From an uncultured Bacteroidota bacterium (lineage in GTDB: Bacteria; Bacteroidota; Bacteroidia; Chitinophagales; Chitinophagaceae), in the NCBI GenBank assembly GCA_903831935.1, contig CAIKZP010000037.1:1-64000 (forward strand): 64,000 bases of DNA, read 5' to 3'. The position numbers were made by a program, and so were the translations under genes. A model generated the notes under the pieces. That model was not told the origin of the DNA, searched no databases, and worked only from the letters and a program-made list of their open reading frames with translations. Position 1 is the stretch's first letter; each line of letters begins with the position of its first letter. Shown piece after piece: positions 40,372-49,618 of the stretch.

Positions 40372-41901
40372 CTAAAACTTGAATCCTAAAGTAAGCATGA
40401 TATTTCCTCTCGCGCCAGACTGCACTGCAAATGTATTAGGCTTGTCGTTTAAGCGATAAGCAAACTGTACATCTTTTTGAAAAATATGTGCATAGCTAAG
40501 GTCAATAAACATGCCATGGTTTCTATAGCCAAATCCGCCACTAGTTACAATACGATTGGCTTTCAGTGCTTCATCTGCATAAGGACTACCATAATAACCA
40601 CCTCCTAATCGAACCATCCAAACATTAAATTTTAATTCGCCCCCAACCCTAATATTTACATTGCCTTTGTAGTAATCTTTTATTTCATCATTAATCATTT
40701 GGTAATAGTTTACCAAATCGATATCCATTTTATTTACTGCAGAAAAACGGGCACTTCGATAATTTACATATTCAATATCAGCACTTAAAAAAGCACGTTG
40801 TCTGCGAGTGTCATTCACTTCTCTAAAAACATAACTAGCACTTGCAATGGCACGCCAAGGGGTAGATAAATTGTATTCGCTTTTACCAGCATTGCCACTA
40901 TTTAATTGATCGCTAGTTTCAGTAATAGTTCCTGCATAAGTTTCTGTGTTGGTTGTCATAGACGATCTAATTTCGTCTTTATAACCTAGTAGTTGAGGTG
41001 TGTGGAAAGCAAACCCAATCCGCCAATAATCTTTTGGTTTATAAATCATGCCTAATTTTAAACCAACGCCAATACCACGCGAACTAAAACTTTCCCTGTA
41101 TTCAAAACTTTTAAATTCGTTATTGGTATTGTTTGTAGCATCTGTTTCAGAATAGATAATTTGTTTTTGATAATTGATAACTGGAATAACCAAACTACCA
41201 CCTACATACATTTTATCTAATAAATTTCCAGCCAATCCAATAGCAATTTCATGGTAACCTCCAGTAGTAGTGGCATCATAAGATTGATTAATACCTGTTG
41301 AATAAGGCACTAAGCTTTGATAGCCCATTACAGCGCCATTTGCGCCCCTAATTGTGTCAATTAAATAAGTTCTAAATGCCAATGAAGAACCATATATATA
41401 ATTTTTTAAAGCGGCAATAGTATCTGCACGATCGCGAACCAATTCTTCTAAATATTTTTCTGAATAAGAACTCACATTATTGAATCCTTTAAACTGTACC
41501 CTATTATTGTAATTGGCTACTTGGTTTACAGAAATAGCAAAAGCACTGCTGGTCCATTTTTTATTAGGATGAGCACCTGCAGCCAATATAATTCCTGTAG
41601 CGCCATAATTAAAATTGTTTTTATCGTTACTAGTATCTGTTCCTCGGTAGTTAAACTTGTTTTTGTTTAATAAAAAACCTGGTGATAAAACAAACTCATT
41701 GGTTTTAAATAATCCAAGACCTGCTGGATTTACGTGGTTGGCTGTAATATCGCCTCCTAGTGATCCCATCACGCCGCCTGTTGCCGTATTTCTTCCAGAA
41801 CCATTTTGGGTAAACCATGCGGTTCTTAAAGCATCATCTGGTGTTTGTGCAAATAAGGTAACACTAGAAATCAAGCTGAGTGCCAATAAATATTTTTTCA
41901 T
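40372..41901 (-). CDS. FadL/OmpP1-like outer membrane protein
   Basis: This 509-residue outer-membrane barrel has a signal peptide (YLLALSLISSVTLFAQ) followed by the OmpP1/FadL-type start RTAWFTQNGSGRNTATGGVMGSLGGDITANHVNPAGLG region, where N-P-A-G is the family hallmark. Repeated aromatic-rich strands end in LTLGFKF with a C-terminal Phe. FadL proteins transport hydrophobic compounds; Bacteroidota members are often of unknown substrate. It is downstream (14 nt) of a Ser-rich lipoprotein gene, with which it is probably co-transcribed. Confidence 0.85.
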   Translation of the reverse strand: MKKYLLALSLISSVTLFAQTPDDALRTAWFTQNGSGRNTATGGVMGSLGGDITANHVNPAGLGLFKTNEFVLSPGFLLNKNKFNYRGTDTSNDKNNFNYGATGIILAAGAHPNKKWTSSAFAISVNQVANYNNRVQFKGFNNVSSYSEKYLEELVRDRADTIAALKNYIYGSSLAFRTYLIDTIRGANGAVMGYQSLVPYSTGINQSYDATTTGGYHEIAIGLAGNLLDKMYVGGSLVIPVINYQKQIIYSETDATNNTNNEFKSFEYRESFSSRGIGVGLKLGMIYKPKDYWRIGFAFHTPQLLGYKDEIRSSMTTNTETYAGTITETSDQLNSGNAGKSEYNLSTPWRAIASASYVFREVNDTRRQRAFLSADIEYVNYRSARFSAVNKMDIDLVNYYQMINDEIKDYYKGNVNIRVGGELKFNVWMVRLGGGYYGSPYADEALKANRIVTSGGFGYRNHGMFIDLSYAHIFQKDVQFAYRLNDKPNTFAVQSGARGNIMLTLGFKF

Positions 41902-41915
41902 GTGTGAGGGGCTTA

Positions 41916-42695
41916 TTAGTTTCTAGAAGTTCTACCTGTGCTTGTACTAGATCCAGTGCTTTTTACACCACCACTATTTCCGCCTGCTGTACTACTAGTT
42001 ACAACAGGGCTGCTAGATGAGCTGCTTGATGAAGAACTACTAGACGAAGTATTGCTAAAAGTTCTTGCTGCTCTGTCGAAAGTACTACTGCCATTTGAAT
42101 TAGACGATGCAGCAGCAAACACTTTTTTTACCAATGAACTGAAATTATTGGTGTTGTTAGAGTATGTGGTTAAGCCTGTTTTAGGATTGGTATAACTGAT
42201 ATTTGCGTTATCGTAATTTTTGTTTTTATACGCAGTGATATTACTACCTGCTGTTGATCCTATGATTGTTTTAGTATTACAATAACTGATAATGGTAAAT
42301 GCAGGATTGCTCCAACCCAACATAGGGCGATGGCTACCAAATGCAGCCATTGAATTCCAGTTATTGTTGTAATTATAATTATTTAAACCCAAAGAATTGT
42401 ACTGATTATAACGATAGAAATCATAACGGCTATCATACCAATAGGCATAATCGTCTAAACTAGTCCAACGATAATGATTGGCTACTTTCATACGCAGGTA
42501 GCGTTCATCGGCACTGGTCATATAAGCCTGATATTGTTCTTGCTGAGCAGCATCCTTTACCAAATCGTCTTCGGCAGCAGGTTTTCCTGGAGAATAATAC
42601 ACATCATCTGGGGTTTGGTCTGACTTGTATGCAGTAGCACAACTAGTAGCCAAAAAACCAATTCCAAGTAGTAAAATAAGTAGGCTATTTTTCAT
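41916..42695 (-). CDS. Lipoprotein with Tyr/Asn-rich middle and polyserine tail
   Basis: This 259-residue protein has a lipoprotein signal ending GFLATSC (Cys19). The region after DEDLVKD-like acidic residues is helical. The middle (about residues 80-125) is extremely rich in Tyr, Asn and Trp (YNYNNNWN). Near residues 216-230 is an uninterrupted serine run followed by Gly/Ser/Thr repeats ending TGRTSRN. Such low-complexity tails are seen in surface lipoproteins. Function is unknown; the FadL-like gene follows. Confidence 0.72.
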   Translation of the reverse strand: MKNSLLILLLGIGFLATSCATAYKSDQTPDDVYYSPGKPAAEDDLVKDAAQQEQYQAYMTSADERYLRMKVANHYRWTSLDDYAYWYDSRYDFYRYNQYNSLGLNNYNYNNNWNSMAAFGSHRPMLGWSNPAFTIISYCNTKTIIGSTAGSNITAYKNKNYDNANISYTNPKTGLTTYSNNTNNFSSLVKKVFAAASSNSNGSSTFDRAARTFSNTSSSSSSSSSSSSSPVVTSSTAGGNSGGVKSTGSSTSTGRTSRN

Positions 42696-42733
42696 GGTAA
42701 CAGGTTTGAACAGTTATATAATGTGAAGTTACA

Positions 42734-42741
42734 TACATTTG
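42734..42741 (+). promoter_or_regulatory. -7 promoter box of proS
   Basis: TACATTTG matches TAnnTTTG exactly, giving a leader of about 90 nt before the proS ATG. The leader contains the palindrome at 42770. Confidence 0.4.
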
Positions 42742-42769
42742 CGATGCAGATAAAGACTCCGATACTAAT

Positions 42770-42788
42770 ATGGCAAAATCTTTGCCAT
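42770..42788 (+). promoter_or_regulatory. Perfect inverted repeat in proS leader
   Basis: ATGGCAAA-ATC-TTTGCCAT has 8-bp arms and a 3-nt loop, about 50 nt before the proS ATG. It could be an mRNA hairpin or a dimeric operator. No T-box-like structure was recognised. Confidence 0.45.
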
Positions 42789-42838
42789 CAATTATCAATG
42801 TCTAATTTTAATTTGTTAAAGGAATCACAATTAAGAAA

Positions 42839-44317
42839 ATGGGTAAGGACATCGCAACAAGAGAACAAGATTATTCGCAATGGTATAACGACCTAATAAT
42901 CAAGGGGAATCTAGCAGACTATAGTGCAGTAAGGGGTTGTATGGTTATTAAACCATATGGTTATGCACTTTGGGAAAACATGCGTGATGTGCTTGATAAA
43001 AAGTTTAAAGAAACTGGCCACCAAAACGCCTATTTCCCATTATTTGTACCTAAAAGCCTGTTTGAAGCCGAGGAAAAGAATGCAGAAGGGTTTGCAAAAG
43101 AGTGTGCAGTGGTTACCCATTATCGTTTAAAGTCAGACCCAGACAAGCCAGGAAAGTTGATGGTTGATCCAGAAGCTAAATTAGAAGAAGAATTGGTGGT
43201 GCGTCCTACCAGTGAAGCCATTATTTGGAATACTTATAAAGGTTGGATTCAGTCTTACCGCGATTTGCCAATACTTGTTAATCAATGGGCCAATGTGGTT
43301 CGTTGGGAAATGCGTACGCGTTTGTTTTTAAGAACTGCAGAGTTTTTATGGCAAGAAGGTCATACCGCACATGCTACTGCTGCCGAAGCATTGATTGAAA
43401 CAAAATTAATGTTAGATGTGTATGCAGACTTTGCAGAAAACTATATGGCAATGCCTGTTATAAAAGGTATTAAAACAGCTAACGAGCGTTTTGCAGGTGC
43501 CGAAGAAACTTATTGTATTGAAGCGATGATGCAAGATGGAAAAGCATTGCAAGCAGGTACTTCGCATTTTTTAGGACAAAATTTTGCCAAAGCATTCGAT
43601 GTAAAATTCAGTGATAAAGAAAATAAACTAGACTATGTATGGGCTACTAGTTGGGGCGTTAGTACGCGTTTAATTGGTGCATTAGTTATGGCACATAGTG
43701 ATGATGATGGATTGATTTTACCTCCTAAAATTGCACCAATACAAGTAGTGATTGTTCCGATATTTAAAGGAGAAGAACAAAAATTAGCACTCGATGAAAA
43801 AGTGGGTTCAATTGTAAAAGGCTTGAAGGCATTGGGTATTTCTGTGAAATACGATGATTCCGATAATCAAAGACCAGGTTGGAAATTTGCAGAATATGAA
43901 TTGAAAGGAGTGCCCGTTCGATTAGCCATTGGTGCACGTGATTTAGAAAACAATGTAGTAGAAGTAGCTCGTAGAGATACCAAAGAAAAACAAAGTATTA
44001 GTTTAGATGGAATTGAATTATACATTAAAAATTTATTAGAAGAAATTCAATTAAATATTTTTAATAGAGCCAAAGCTTTTCAAGAAGCACATATTAGCAA
44101 AGCCGATTCTTGGGATGAATTTGTAAACTTATTAGATACCAAAGCCGGATTCATTTCTGCGCATTGGGATGGAACAAGTGAAACAGAAGACAAAATCAAA
44201 GAACTGGCTAAAGCAACTATTCGTTGTATTCCTTTAGACAATCCATTAGAAGACGGAAAATGTATTTTATCTGGTAATCCTTCTACACAAAGGGTATTGT
44301 TTGCAAGGGCCTATTAG
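42839..44317 (+). CDS. proS: Prolyl-tRNA synthetase, archaeal/eukaryote type
   Basis: This class II synthetase charges tRNA-Pro. At 492 residues it lacks the bacterial-type insertion domain and has the C-terminal zinc-binding-like extension ending RVLFARAY, so it is the shorter type common in Bacteroidota. Class II motifs are visible: motif 2 [24 protein letters not shown] and motif 3 [20 protein letters not shown]. The anticodon-binding domain begins around residue 300 ([11 protein letters not shown]). truB follows 34 nt downstream. Confidence 0.97.
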   Translation: MGKDIATREQDYSQWYNDLIIKGNLADYSAVRGCMVIKPYGYALWENMRDVLDKKFKETGHQNAYFPLFVPKSLFEAEEKNAEGFAKECAVVTHYRLKSDPDKPGKLMVDPEAKLEEELVVRPTSEAIIWNTYKGWIQSYRDLPILVNQWANVVRWEMRTRLFLRTAEFLWQEGHTAHATAAEALIETKLMLDVYADFAENYMAMPVIKGIKTANERFAGAEETYCIEAMMQDGKALQAGTSHFLGQNFAKAFDVKFSDKENKLDYVWATSWGVSTRLIGALVMAHSDDDGLILPPKIAPIQVVIVPIFKGEEQKLALDEKVGSIVKGLKALGISVKYDDSDNQRPGWKFAEYELKGVPVRLAIGARDLENNVVEVARRDTKEKQSISLDGIELYIKNLLEEIQLNIFNRAKAFQEAHISKADSWDEFVNLLDTKAGFISAHWDGTSETEDKIKELAKATIRCIPLDNPLEDGKCILSGNPSTQRVLFARAY

Positions 44318-44351
44318 AGGTAGCTATCAAGCGTAAAAATTTATTTATTAC

Positions 44352-45065
44352 ATGTTAGTGCTACAATCATTTTTAAACGGTCAAGTATTGCTATTTGACA
44401 AACCCATGGAATGGACTTCATTTGATGTGGTTAGAAAAATACGTAACATGATAAGGGTTAGTAAAGTTGGTCATGCTGGCACTTTAGATCCATTGGCTAC
44501 TGGTTTATTAATTGTGTGTACCGGAAAGTATACCAAAAAAATAAACGAGTATATGGGAATGGAAAAAGAGTATACCGGAACTTTTACCCTTGGCGCTACA
44601 ACACCTACTTATGATTTAGAATCTGATCCTGAAAATCCCCAATCAATTGCACACTTAACCAATTCAATGATTGAAGCTGCAACAGCGCAGTTTACAGGAG
44701 ATATTTTACAAATGCCGCCACAACATTCTGCCATTAAAAAAAATGGAGAACGCTTATATATATCTGCACGCAAAGGCTTGGTAGTGGAAGTAGATCCAAG
44801 ACCTGTTACGATTCATTCTTTTACTATTGAAAAAATTGCACTACCACTTGTTTATTTTAAAGTGGTTTGTGGTACTGGTACTTATATTAGAAGCCTTGCC
44901 AATGATTTTGGTGCGGCACTAGGTGTAGGTGCTTATATGAGTAGTTTACGCAGAACAAGAATTGGTGAATTTTCAGTTGACAATGCCAAAACAATTCCAG
45001 CATTTGAAGTAGAACTGAAAGAAATGCGTGCAGCATTAGAAGGGCAAACCGATACCGAGTTGTAA
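44352..45065 (+). CDS. truB: tRNA pseudouridine(55) synthase
   Basis: TruB forms pseudouridine 55 in the T-loop of tRNAs. The 237-residue protein has the catalytic motif GHAGTLDPLATGLL with the nucleophilic Asp, followed by KEYTGTFTLGATTPTYDLES and the substrate-binding CGTGTYIRSLANDFG. It is a little short because the C-terminal extension is minimal, as is usual in Bacteroidota. Its 3' end overlaps the convergent tamL gene by 30 nt. Confidence 0.96.
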   Translation: MLVLQSFLNGQVLLFDKPMEWTSFDVVRKIRNMIRVSKVGHAGTLDPLATGLLIVCTGKYTKKINEYMGMEKEYTGTFTLGATTPTYDLESDPENPQSIAHLTNSMIEAATAQFTGDILQMPPQHSAIKKNGERLYISARKGLVVEVDPRPVTIHSFTIEKIALPLVYFKVVCGTGTYIRSLANDFGAALGVGAYMSSLRRTRIGEFSVDNAKTIPAFEVELKEMRAALEGQTDTEL

Positions 45066-47441
45066 AGCAAAATTAGATACTTCTAATCCGTTTGGTCGAA
45101 TATCGGTCCAGTTGAAATTTTTAAAACTCATCCATCCATTATTGGCAGTTCTTAATGGGTCTTTTACTTTATAGGCTAAGTCGAATCGAATTAAAAAATA
45201 ATCAAAATCAAGCCTCAATCCTGTTCCAACACCAATTGCAATATCGTGTTCTAATTTTGCCAAAGAAAAAGTTGAATTAAAATCTGTAGTACTATTTTTT
45301 ACGTTCCAAATATTTCCAATATCTGTATAAATAGCACTGCCAATTTTTACGCCAGCTACAGTGGCCATAATAAATCGGTATTCCATATTGGTTTCAATAA
45401 TCATGTCTCCATATCGATCTCTAAAATTGGTAGAAGAAATACTATCATAAGTATTGGAACTACCAAGCCCAAGTTGCCTTAAGCCCCAAGCGCGCATACT
45501 ATAGGGGCCTCCCACAGAAAATTGTTTAAAAAATGGGAGGGTAGCAAGTGAAGCATTTTTTGGATAACTGCCATAATTATAACCTATTCCAGCAAAGGCC
45601 CTATATGCTAATTCAGAATGATCCCATTTCTTTTTTTGACGGTATTCTGCTTCTACTTTAATGTAGCGATAACTATTATCCTTAATGTTTTTTATTAAAC
45701 CAAATAGGCCTCCAGTTTCTTCAATGCCTAATCTTAAGTTATGTGTTTTTCTGCCAGCACTATTAATTGTTCTGTTATACGATAAACTTTGGCTAAAGAT
45801 ATTTCCGGTATTAAAGGAGTTGCGTAAGAAGGGGTTTTTTTTGAATAAAGTATCTAAGCCAGGAAGGGTATCAAGTGCATATAATTCAATATTAATGGGT
45901 TTGTATATCCATGAATTTTCTGCACGGTTAATGGTTTTTTTCCATTCGTATCCCCAACTACTTACTAGTGATTTTAATTTGTAATAATCTTTTCTATCTA
46001 CATAAGCGGCATTGAAAGAAAGCAATGTTCGCTTGTTGTCGATTGTTTTCAACGCTTTCCATTTATTGAAAGGTTGTATTAATCTAGGAAAAGTAAATAG
46101 TTGACCTGCACTGATATTAAAAGTCTGTACTAAATTAGAACTTGTATTTTGACTAGTTCCTAAATTTAAATTTAATTCAACACCTGTTCTAAAATTAGAA
46201 ATTGACTGTATTGCTTGTTTGGCAACGTTTCTATTTTTATAAGAAAAATTTGTTGACAATCCGAACAAATTACCCGAGCCAATATCGCCGGTATTCCTAC
46301 TGCCTTCTAGGTCTACGGTGAAGTTTTGTTTAAGCGCTGGTGTTAAAAAAAAGTACACATCTAGCGTGTCTGATTTTTCACGAGGAATGATTTTTCCATC
46401 TACTTGTTGCCATGCACCAACTTGTTGTAAGGTGTTGATGGTTTTTAAATAATCATCTTCATTATAATAGTTGCCCTTAGAAAAAAAAGTATGCTCTTTT
46501 AGTGGCGTGTATTTAAATTTCTGTTCTTTAGATCGTAAAAAAACACCTGGATATTTTTCTTCTTTCAATCCGGTTTTGGTTATCAAACTATCTGTAATAT
46601 CTGTTAAGCTAGTTTCTGGGTAATAATAAATATTGCCAATTGCATATTGTACCAATTTACTAGAATCGTAGGTGGGCCTTTTGTTGATACTAATATTCCA
46701 AGTGGGGTTTAGTTGGCGTTTTTTGGCAGATTCAGCAATCAATGCTGCTTGTTTAAAAGGATTAAGTGTTAACTCAATTAAATGGATATCTGTAGTGTCA
46801 ACCTCTGTAAAAACATCTTCTCTTGTTAATTTGTAATAACCATTATTTCTATAAATGCTAATTAGTCTATCTAATTCTGCACCAATTAATTGCTTGCTAT
46901 AAGGACTTCCATTTTTGAGTAAACTGCTTTTTTGGTTTAATAACGTAATAGCTTGTAAACTTGAATCGTTTAACTGATAATTAATGGAATCAATGGTAAT
47001 TTTCTTACCCAAGTTAATATTCATGAAGGTATGTACCCGCAATTGGTCTCCAATGGTGTCAATATGAATAGAGTCAAGTAAATTTGCGTAATAATAGCCT
47101 TGTGAATTTAAATAGGCATTCATAAAGTTTTTCGAACGACTAACATTAATAGAATCGAAAATACTTGGGTTATTAATTCGATACCAGAATACTACATGTT
47201 GTTCTTTTCTGGCTTTCAAACTATCGTCCCAATAATTACTTAGGTCTACGCCAAGTTGTTTTTTTTCTATTTTTGACTCAATTCCAGATAGAATAACTTT
47301 ATTACTATATACAAAAGGGGTAGCAACCGGATAGTTTTTTACAGTAGTTCTGCGTTCTTCGGAACAAGAAACTACCAACATTGCACAGAATGTTAGTAAG
47401 AGCCATAAATTCCAATTAACTTTATCAAGTTTCAAACGCAT
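45036..47441 (-). CDS. tamL: Omp85-family outer membrane assembly lipoprotein (TamL)
   Basis: This 801-residue protein is a Bacteroidota TamA-like member of the Omp85 family carrying a lipoprotein signal (LLLTFCAMLVVSCSEER, Cys26), the distinguishing feature of TamL. POTRA-like domains occupy about residues 35-370, including QGYYYANLLDSI and GYYKLTREDVFTEVDTT. The C-terminal 16-stranded barrel includes the GGPYSMRAWGLRQLG loop (lid-lock type motif) and a terminal QLGIGLPF. It should act in outer-membrane protein insertion with a TamB-like partner, not found in this window. The start is 5 nt from the divergent methyltransferase start. Confidence 0.9.
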   Translation of the reverse strand: MRLKLDKVNWNLWLLLTFCAMLVVSCSEERRTTVKNYPVATPFVYSNKVILSGIESKIEKKQLGVDLSNYWDDSLKARKEQHVVFWYRINNPSIFDSINVSRSKNFMNAYLNSQGYYYANLLDSIHIDTIGDQLRVHTFMNINLGKKITIDSINYQLNDSSLQAITLLNQKSSLLKNGSPYSKQLIGAELDRLISIYRNNGYYKLTREDVFTEVDTTDIHLIELTLNPFKQAALIAESAKKRQLNPTWNISINKRPTYDSSKLVQYAIGNIYYYPETSLTDITDSLITKTGLKEEKYPGVFLRSKEQKFKYTPLKEHTFFSKGNYYNEDDYLKTINTLQQVGAWQQVDGKIIPREKSDTLDVYFFLTPALKQNFTVDLEGSRNTGDIGSGNLFGLSTNFSYKNRNVAKQAIQSISNFRTGVELNLNLGTSQNTSSNLVQTFNISAGQLFTFPRLIQPFNKWKALKTIDNKRTLLSFNAAYVDRKDYYKLKSLVSSWGYEWKKTINRAENSWIYKPINIELYALDTLPGLDTLFKKNPFLRNSFNTGNIFSQSLSYNRTINSAGRKTHNLRLGIEETGGLFGLIKNIKDNSYRYIKVEAEYRQKKKWDHSELAYRAFAGIGYNYGSYPKNASLATLPFFKQFSVGGPYSMRAWGLRQLGLGSSNTYDSISSTNFRDRYGDMIIETNMEYRFIMATVAGVKIGSAIYTDIGNIWNVKNSTTDFNSTFSLAKLEHDIAIGVGTGLRLDFDYFLIRFDLAYKVKDPLRTANNGWMSFKNFNWTDIRPNGLEVSNFALQLGIGLPF

Positions 47442-47446
47442 ACAGT

Positions 47447-48178
47447 ATGTTAAGCAAGAATGAACTCAAATATATTCAATCTTTGTGCCAGAAAAAACAA
47501 AGAGTACAAGAAGGGCTTTTTATTGCCGAGGGCCCAAAGCTTGCAACAGAGCTTTTAAACAGTAATTATGAGGTTAAAAAAATATACGCAACGGCCAAAT
47601 GGATAGCCGAAAACCCTACTAGTATTGATACTGCTACTGTTACTGAAATTGAATTAGAAAAAATATCGAGTTTACAAACAGCCAATGAAGTGCTGCTAAT
47701 TTGTTGTCAAAAAGAAAATAAAAAATTTTCAAATTTAACTGGAAAATTAAGTTTGGTAATTGATGGCATACAAGATCCAGGAAATTTAGGCACCATCATT
47801 CGTATTGCAGATTGGTTTGGGATAACCCAAATTATTGCTAGCGAGGATACTGTTGAACTAACTAATCCCAAAGTGATTCAGTCAACCATGGGCAGTTTTA
47901 TTAGGGTTCAATGCTGGTATACCAATTTGCCCGCATTGCTTCAAACAACAAAACTGCCAATTTATGGCGCTTTGCTTGAGGGGCATTCAGTAATGGGGAT
48001 GCAGCCTTTAAAAGAAGGTTTATTGGTTATTGGGAACGAATCAAAAGGAATAAGATCTGAAGTATTGCCTTTTATTAAAAACGCAGTAACTATTCCAAGG
48101 CTAGGTGGGGCAGAATCGTTGAATGCAGCAGTGGCAACAGGCATTTTACTTTCTCATTTGTGTGCAATGCCCAAATAA
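47447..48178 (+). CDS. SpoU/TrmH-family RNA 2'-O-methyltransferase
   Basis: This 243-residue SPOUT enzyme methylates ribose 2'-OH in rRNA or tRNA. It has the N-terminal substrate-binding domain (LCQKKQRVQEGLFIAEGPK) and the knotted SpoU domain with VIDGIQDPGNLGTIIRIADW, VIGNESKGI and IPRLGGAESLNAAVATGI. The target nucleotide cannot be told from sequence. It is divergent from tamL with only 5 nt between the two ATGs. Confidence 0.93.
   Translation: MLSKNELKYIQSLCQKKQRVQEGLFIAEGPKLATELLNSNYEVKKIYATAKWIAENPTSIDTATVTEIELEKISSLQTANEVLLICCQKENKKFSNLTGKLSLVIDGIQDPGNLGTIIRIADWFGITQIIASEDTVELTNPKVIQSTMGSFIRVQCWYTNLPALLQTTKLPIYGALLEGHSVMGMQPLKEGLLVIGNESKGIRSEVLPFIKNAVTIPRLGGAESLNAAVATGILLSHLCAMPK
47467..47474 (-). 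promoter_or_regulatory. -7 promoter box of tamL inside the methyltransferase gene
   Basis: CAAATATA on the plus strand reads TATATTTG on the minus strand, an exact TAnnTTTG match 25 nt before the tamL ATG. It lies within the coding sequence of the divergent methyltransferase gene. Confidence 0.4.
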
Positions 48179-48183
48179 TTGGG

Positions 48184-49416
48184 TTATCTAAATTGAATGG
48201 CTTTAGTTGGTTGTATTCTTTTAATAAGCCATGTTGGTATGATTAAAGCGAGATAGCAAACTAGTAAAGTGCCTGCACATACTGCAAAAATTTGCCACCA
48301 TATAAGGTATATTGGCGCCGAAGAAACATAATAAGCCGATTCATCTAAAGTAATAATACCGGTGTATTGTTGAATTAAGCAACAGCCAACACCCACAACA
48401 AAGCCTATGCCAATGCCAGAAAGGCTAATAACAGTTGCATGGTATAAAAATATTTTTTGAATCAACCAGTCAGTTGCACCCAATGCTTTCAAAATACCCA
48501 CCATTCGGGTTCTTTCTAATATGAGGATCAACAAACAAGTAATTAAATTAATGATGGCAACAATTGACATGACGGTGAAAATAACGTTCCTGTTTACATC
48601 TTGAATATTGAGCCAGTCAAAAATATTGGGGTATACTTCTCTAATGGTTTTACTCATCCATTCTGCAGGAAGTTGGTCTGCTAACTTAGCAGAAATGCTA
48701 TCCATTTGGTGATAGTCCGATACAAAAACTTCATAACCACCAGTTTCGTCTGGCGCCCAATTGTTCATTCTTCTAATCAGTTGTTGGTCGCCTAAAATAA
48801 ATAGTTTGTCGTATTCTTCAATACCGGTTTTGTAGATGCCACAAACCGCCATTTTTCTATAATTTTTACTGCCATCTACACTAGAAATAAAATAGATATG
48901 AATCGTATCATTGAGTTTTATTTTTAGTTGACTAGCTAGTTGTGCAGAAATTAACAACTCTTTACTATAGCTGCTATCATTGAATTTCAGCCATCTGCCT
49001 TCTTTTAAAAAAGGCTTTAGTTGCATGCTATCGTATGCTTTTTCAATACCTTTTAACAACACACCTTCAATCTCTTTATTTTTTTCTATAATAGCAGATT
49101 TTGTTGCAAAAGTTTGAATTTGATATACGCCTGTTTGCTTGCGAATAATGGATTCAATTTTGTTGCTTTTTAGTATGGGTGTTTCTTCGGCTACCAATGA
49201 TTTATTGGGTTCAAATTTTTGCACACGAATATGTCCCCAAAAACTAAATACTTTATTGGCTACTGTTTGTTGAAAACCATTTACAAATGCCAGTGTAATG
49301 ATCATAGACATTACACTAACTGCAGTAGCAGCAATGGAAAGTCTAATAATAAATCTTGCAAATGACTTTTTACGGGTAAATGCAATTTTCTTGGCTATGT
49401 TAAAAGCTAGGTTCAA
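48184..49416 (-). CDS. FtsX-like ABC permease (LolC/LolE type)
   Basis: This inner-membrane permease has one N-terminal helix (about residues 20-45), a periplasmic MacB/LolE-type domain and three C-terminal helices, the LolCE topology. Homologues begin with a short NLAFNIAKKIAF-like stretch. That favours the TTG at 49416 over the upstream ATG at 49455, which would add 13 unlike residues, and over the track's TTG at 49473. It likely releases outer-membrane lipoproteins, but no LolD ATPase is adjacent. It is convergent with the methyltransferase gene. Confidence 0.82.
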   Translation of the reverse strand: MNLAFNIAKKIAFTRKKSFARFIIRLSIAATAVSVMSMIITLAFVNGFQQTVANKVFSFWGHIRVQKFEPNKSLVAEETPILKSNKIESIIRKQTGVYQIQTFATKSAIIEKNKEIEGVLLKGIEKAYDSMQLKPFLKEGRWLKFNDSSYSKELLISAQLASQLKIKLNDTIHIYFISSVDGSKNYRKMAVCGIYKTGIEEYDKLFILGDQQLIRRMNNWAPDETGGYEVFVSDYHQMDSISAKLADQLPAEWMSKTIREVYPNIFDWLNIQDVNRNVIFTVMSIVAIINLITCLLILILERTRMVGILKALGATDWLIQKIFLYHATVISLSGIGIGFVVGVGCCLIQQYTGIITLDESAYYVSSAPIYLIWWQIFAVCAGTLLVCYLALIIPTWLIKRIQPTKAIQFR

Positions 49417-49618
49417 ATGAATACAATTAATCTTTCCAAAACTACATTGCTGCATTGAATACAGCAAAAGCAATTATTAACCGAGGGTAGGGGCTTTTTT
49501 GTTGTAAAAATCAAAGGCAGTTAAATTTTGCAAAACATTGCTGATACTATCTTGTAATGCATTCAAACCAAGCTGCAATGGCTAAATTGGGCTTGTATAA
49601 TTTTATTGCATTATTTTT

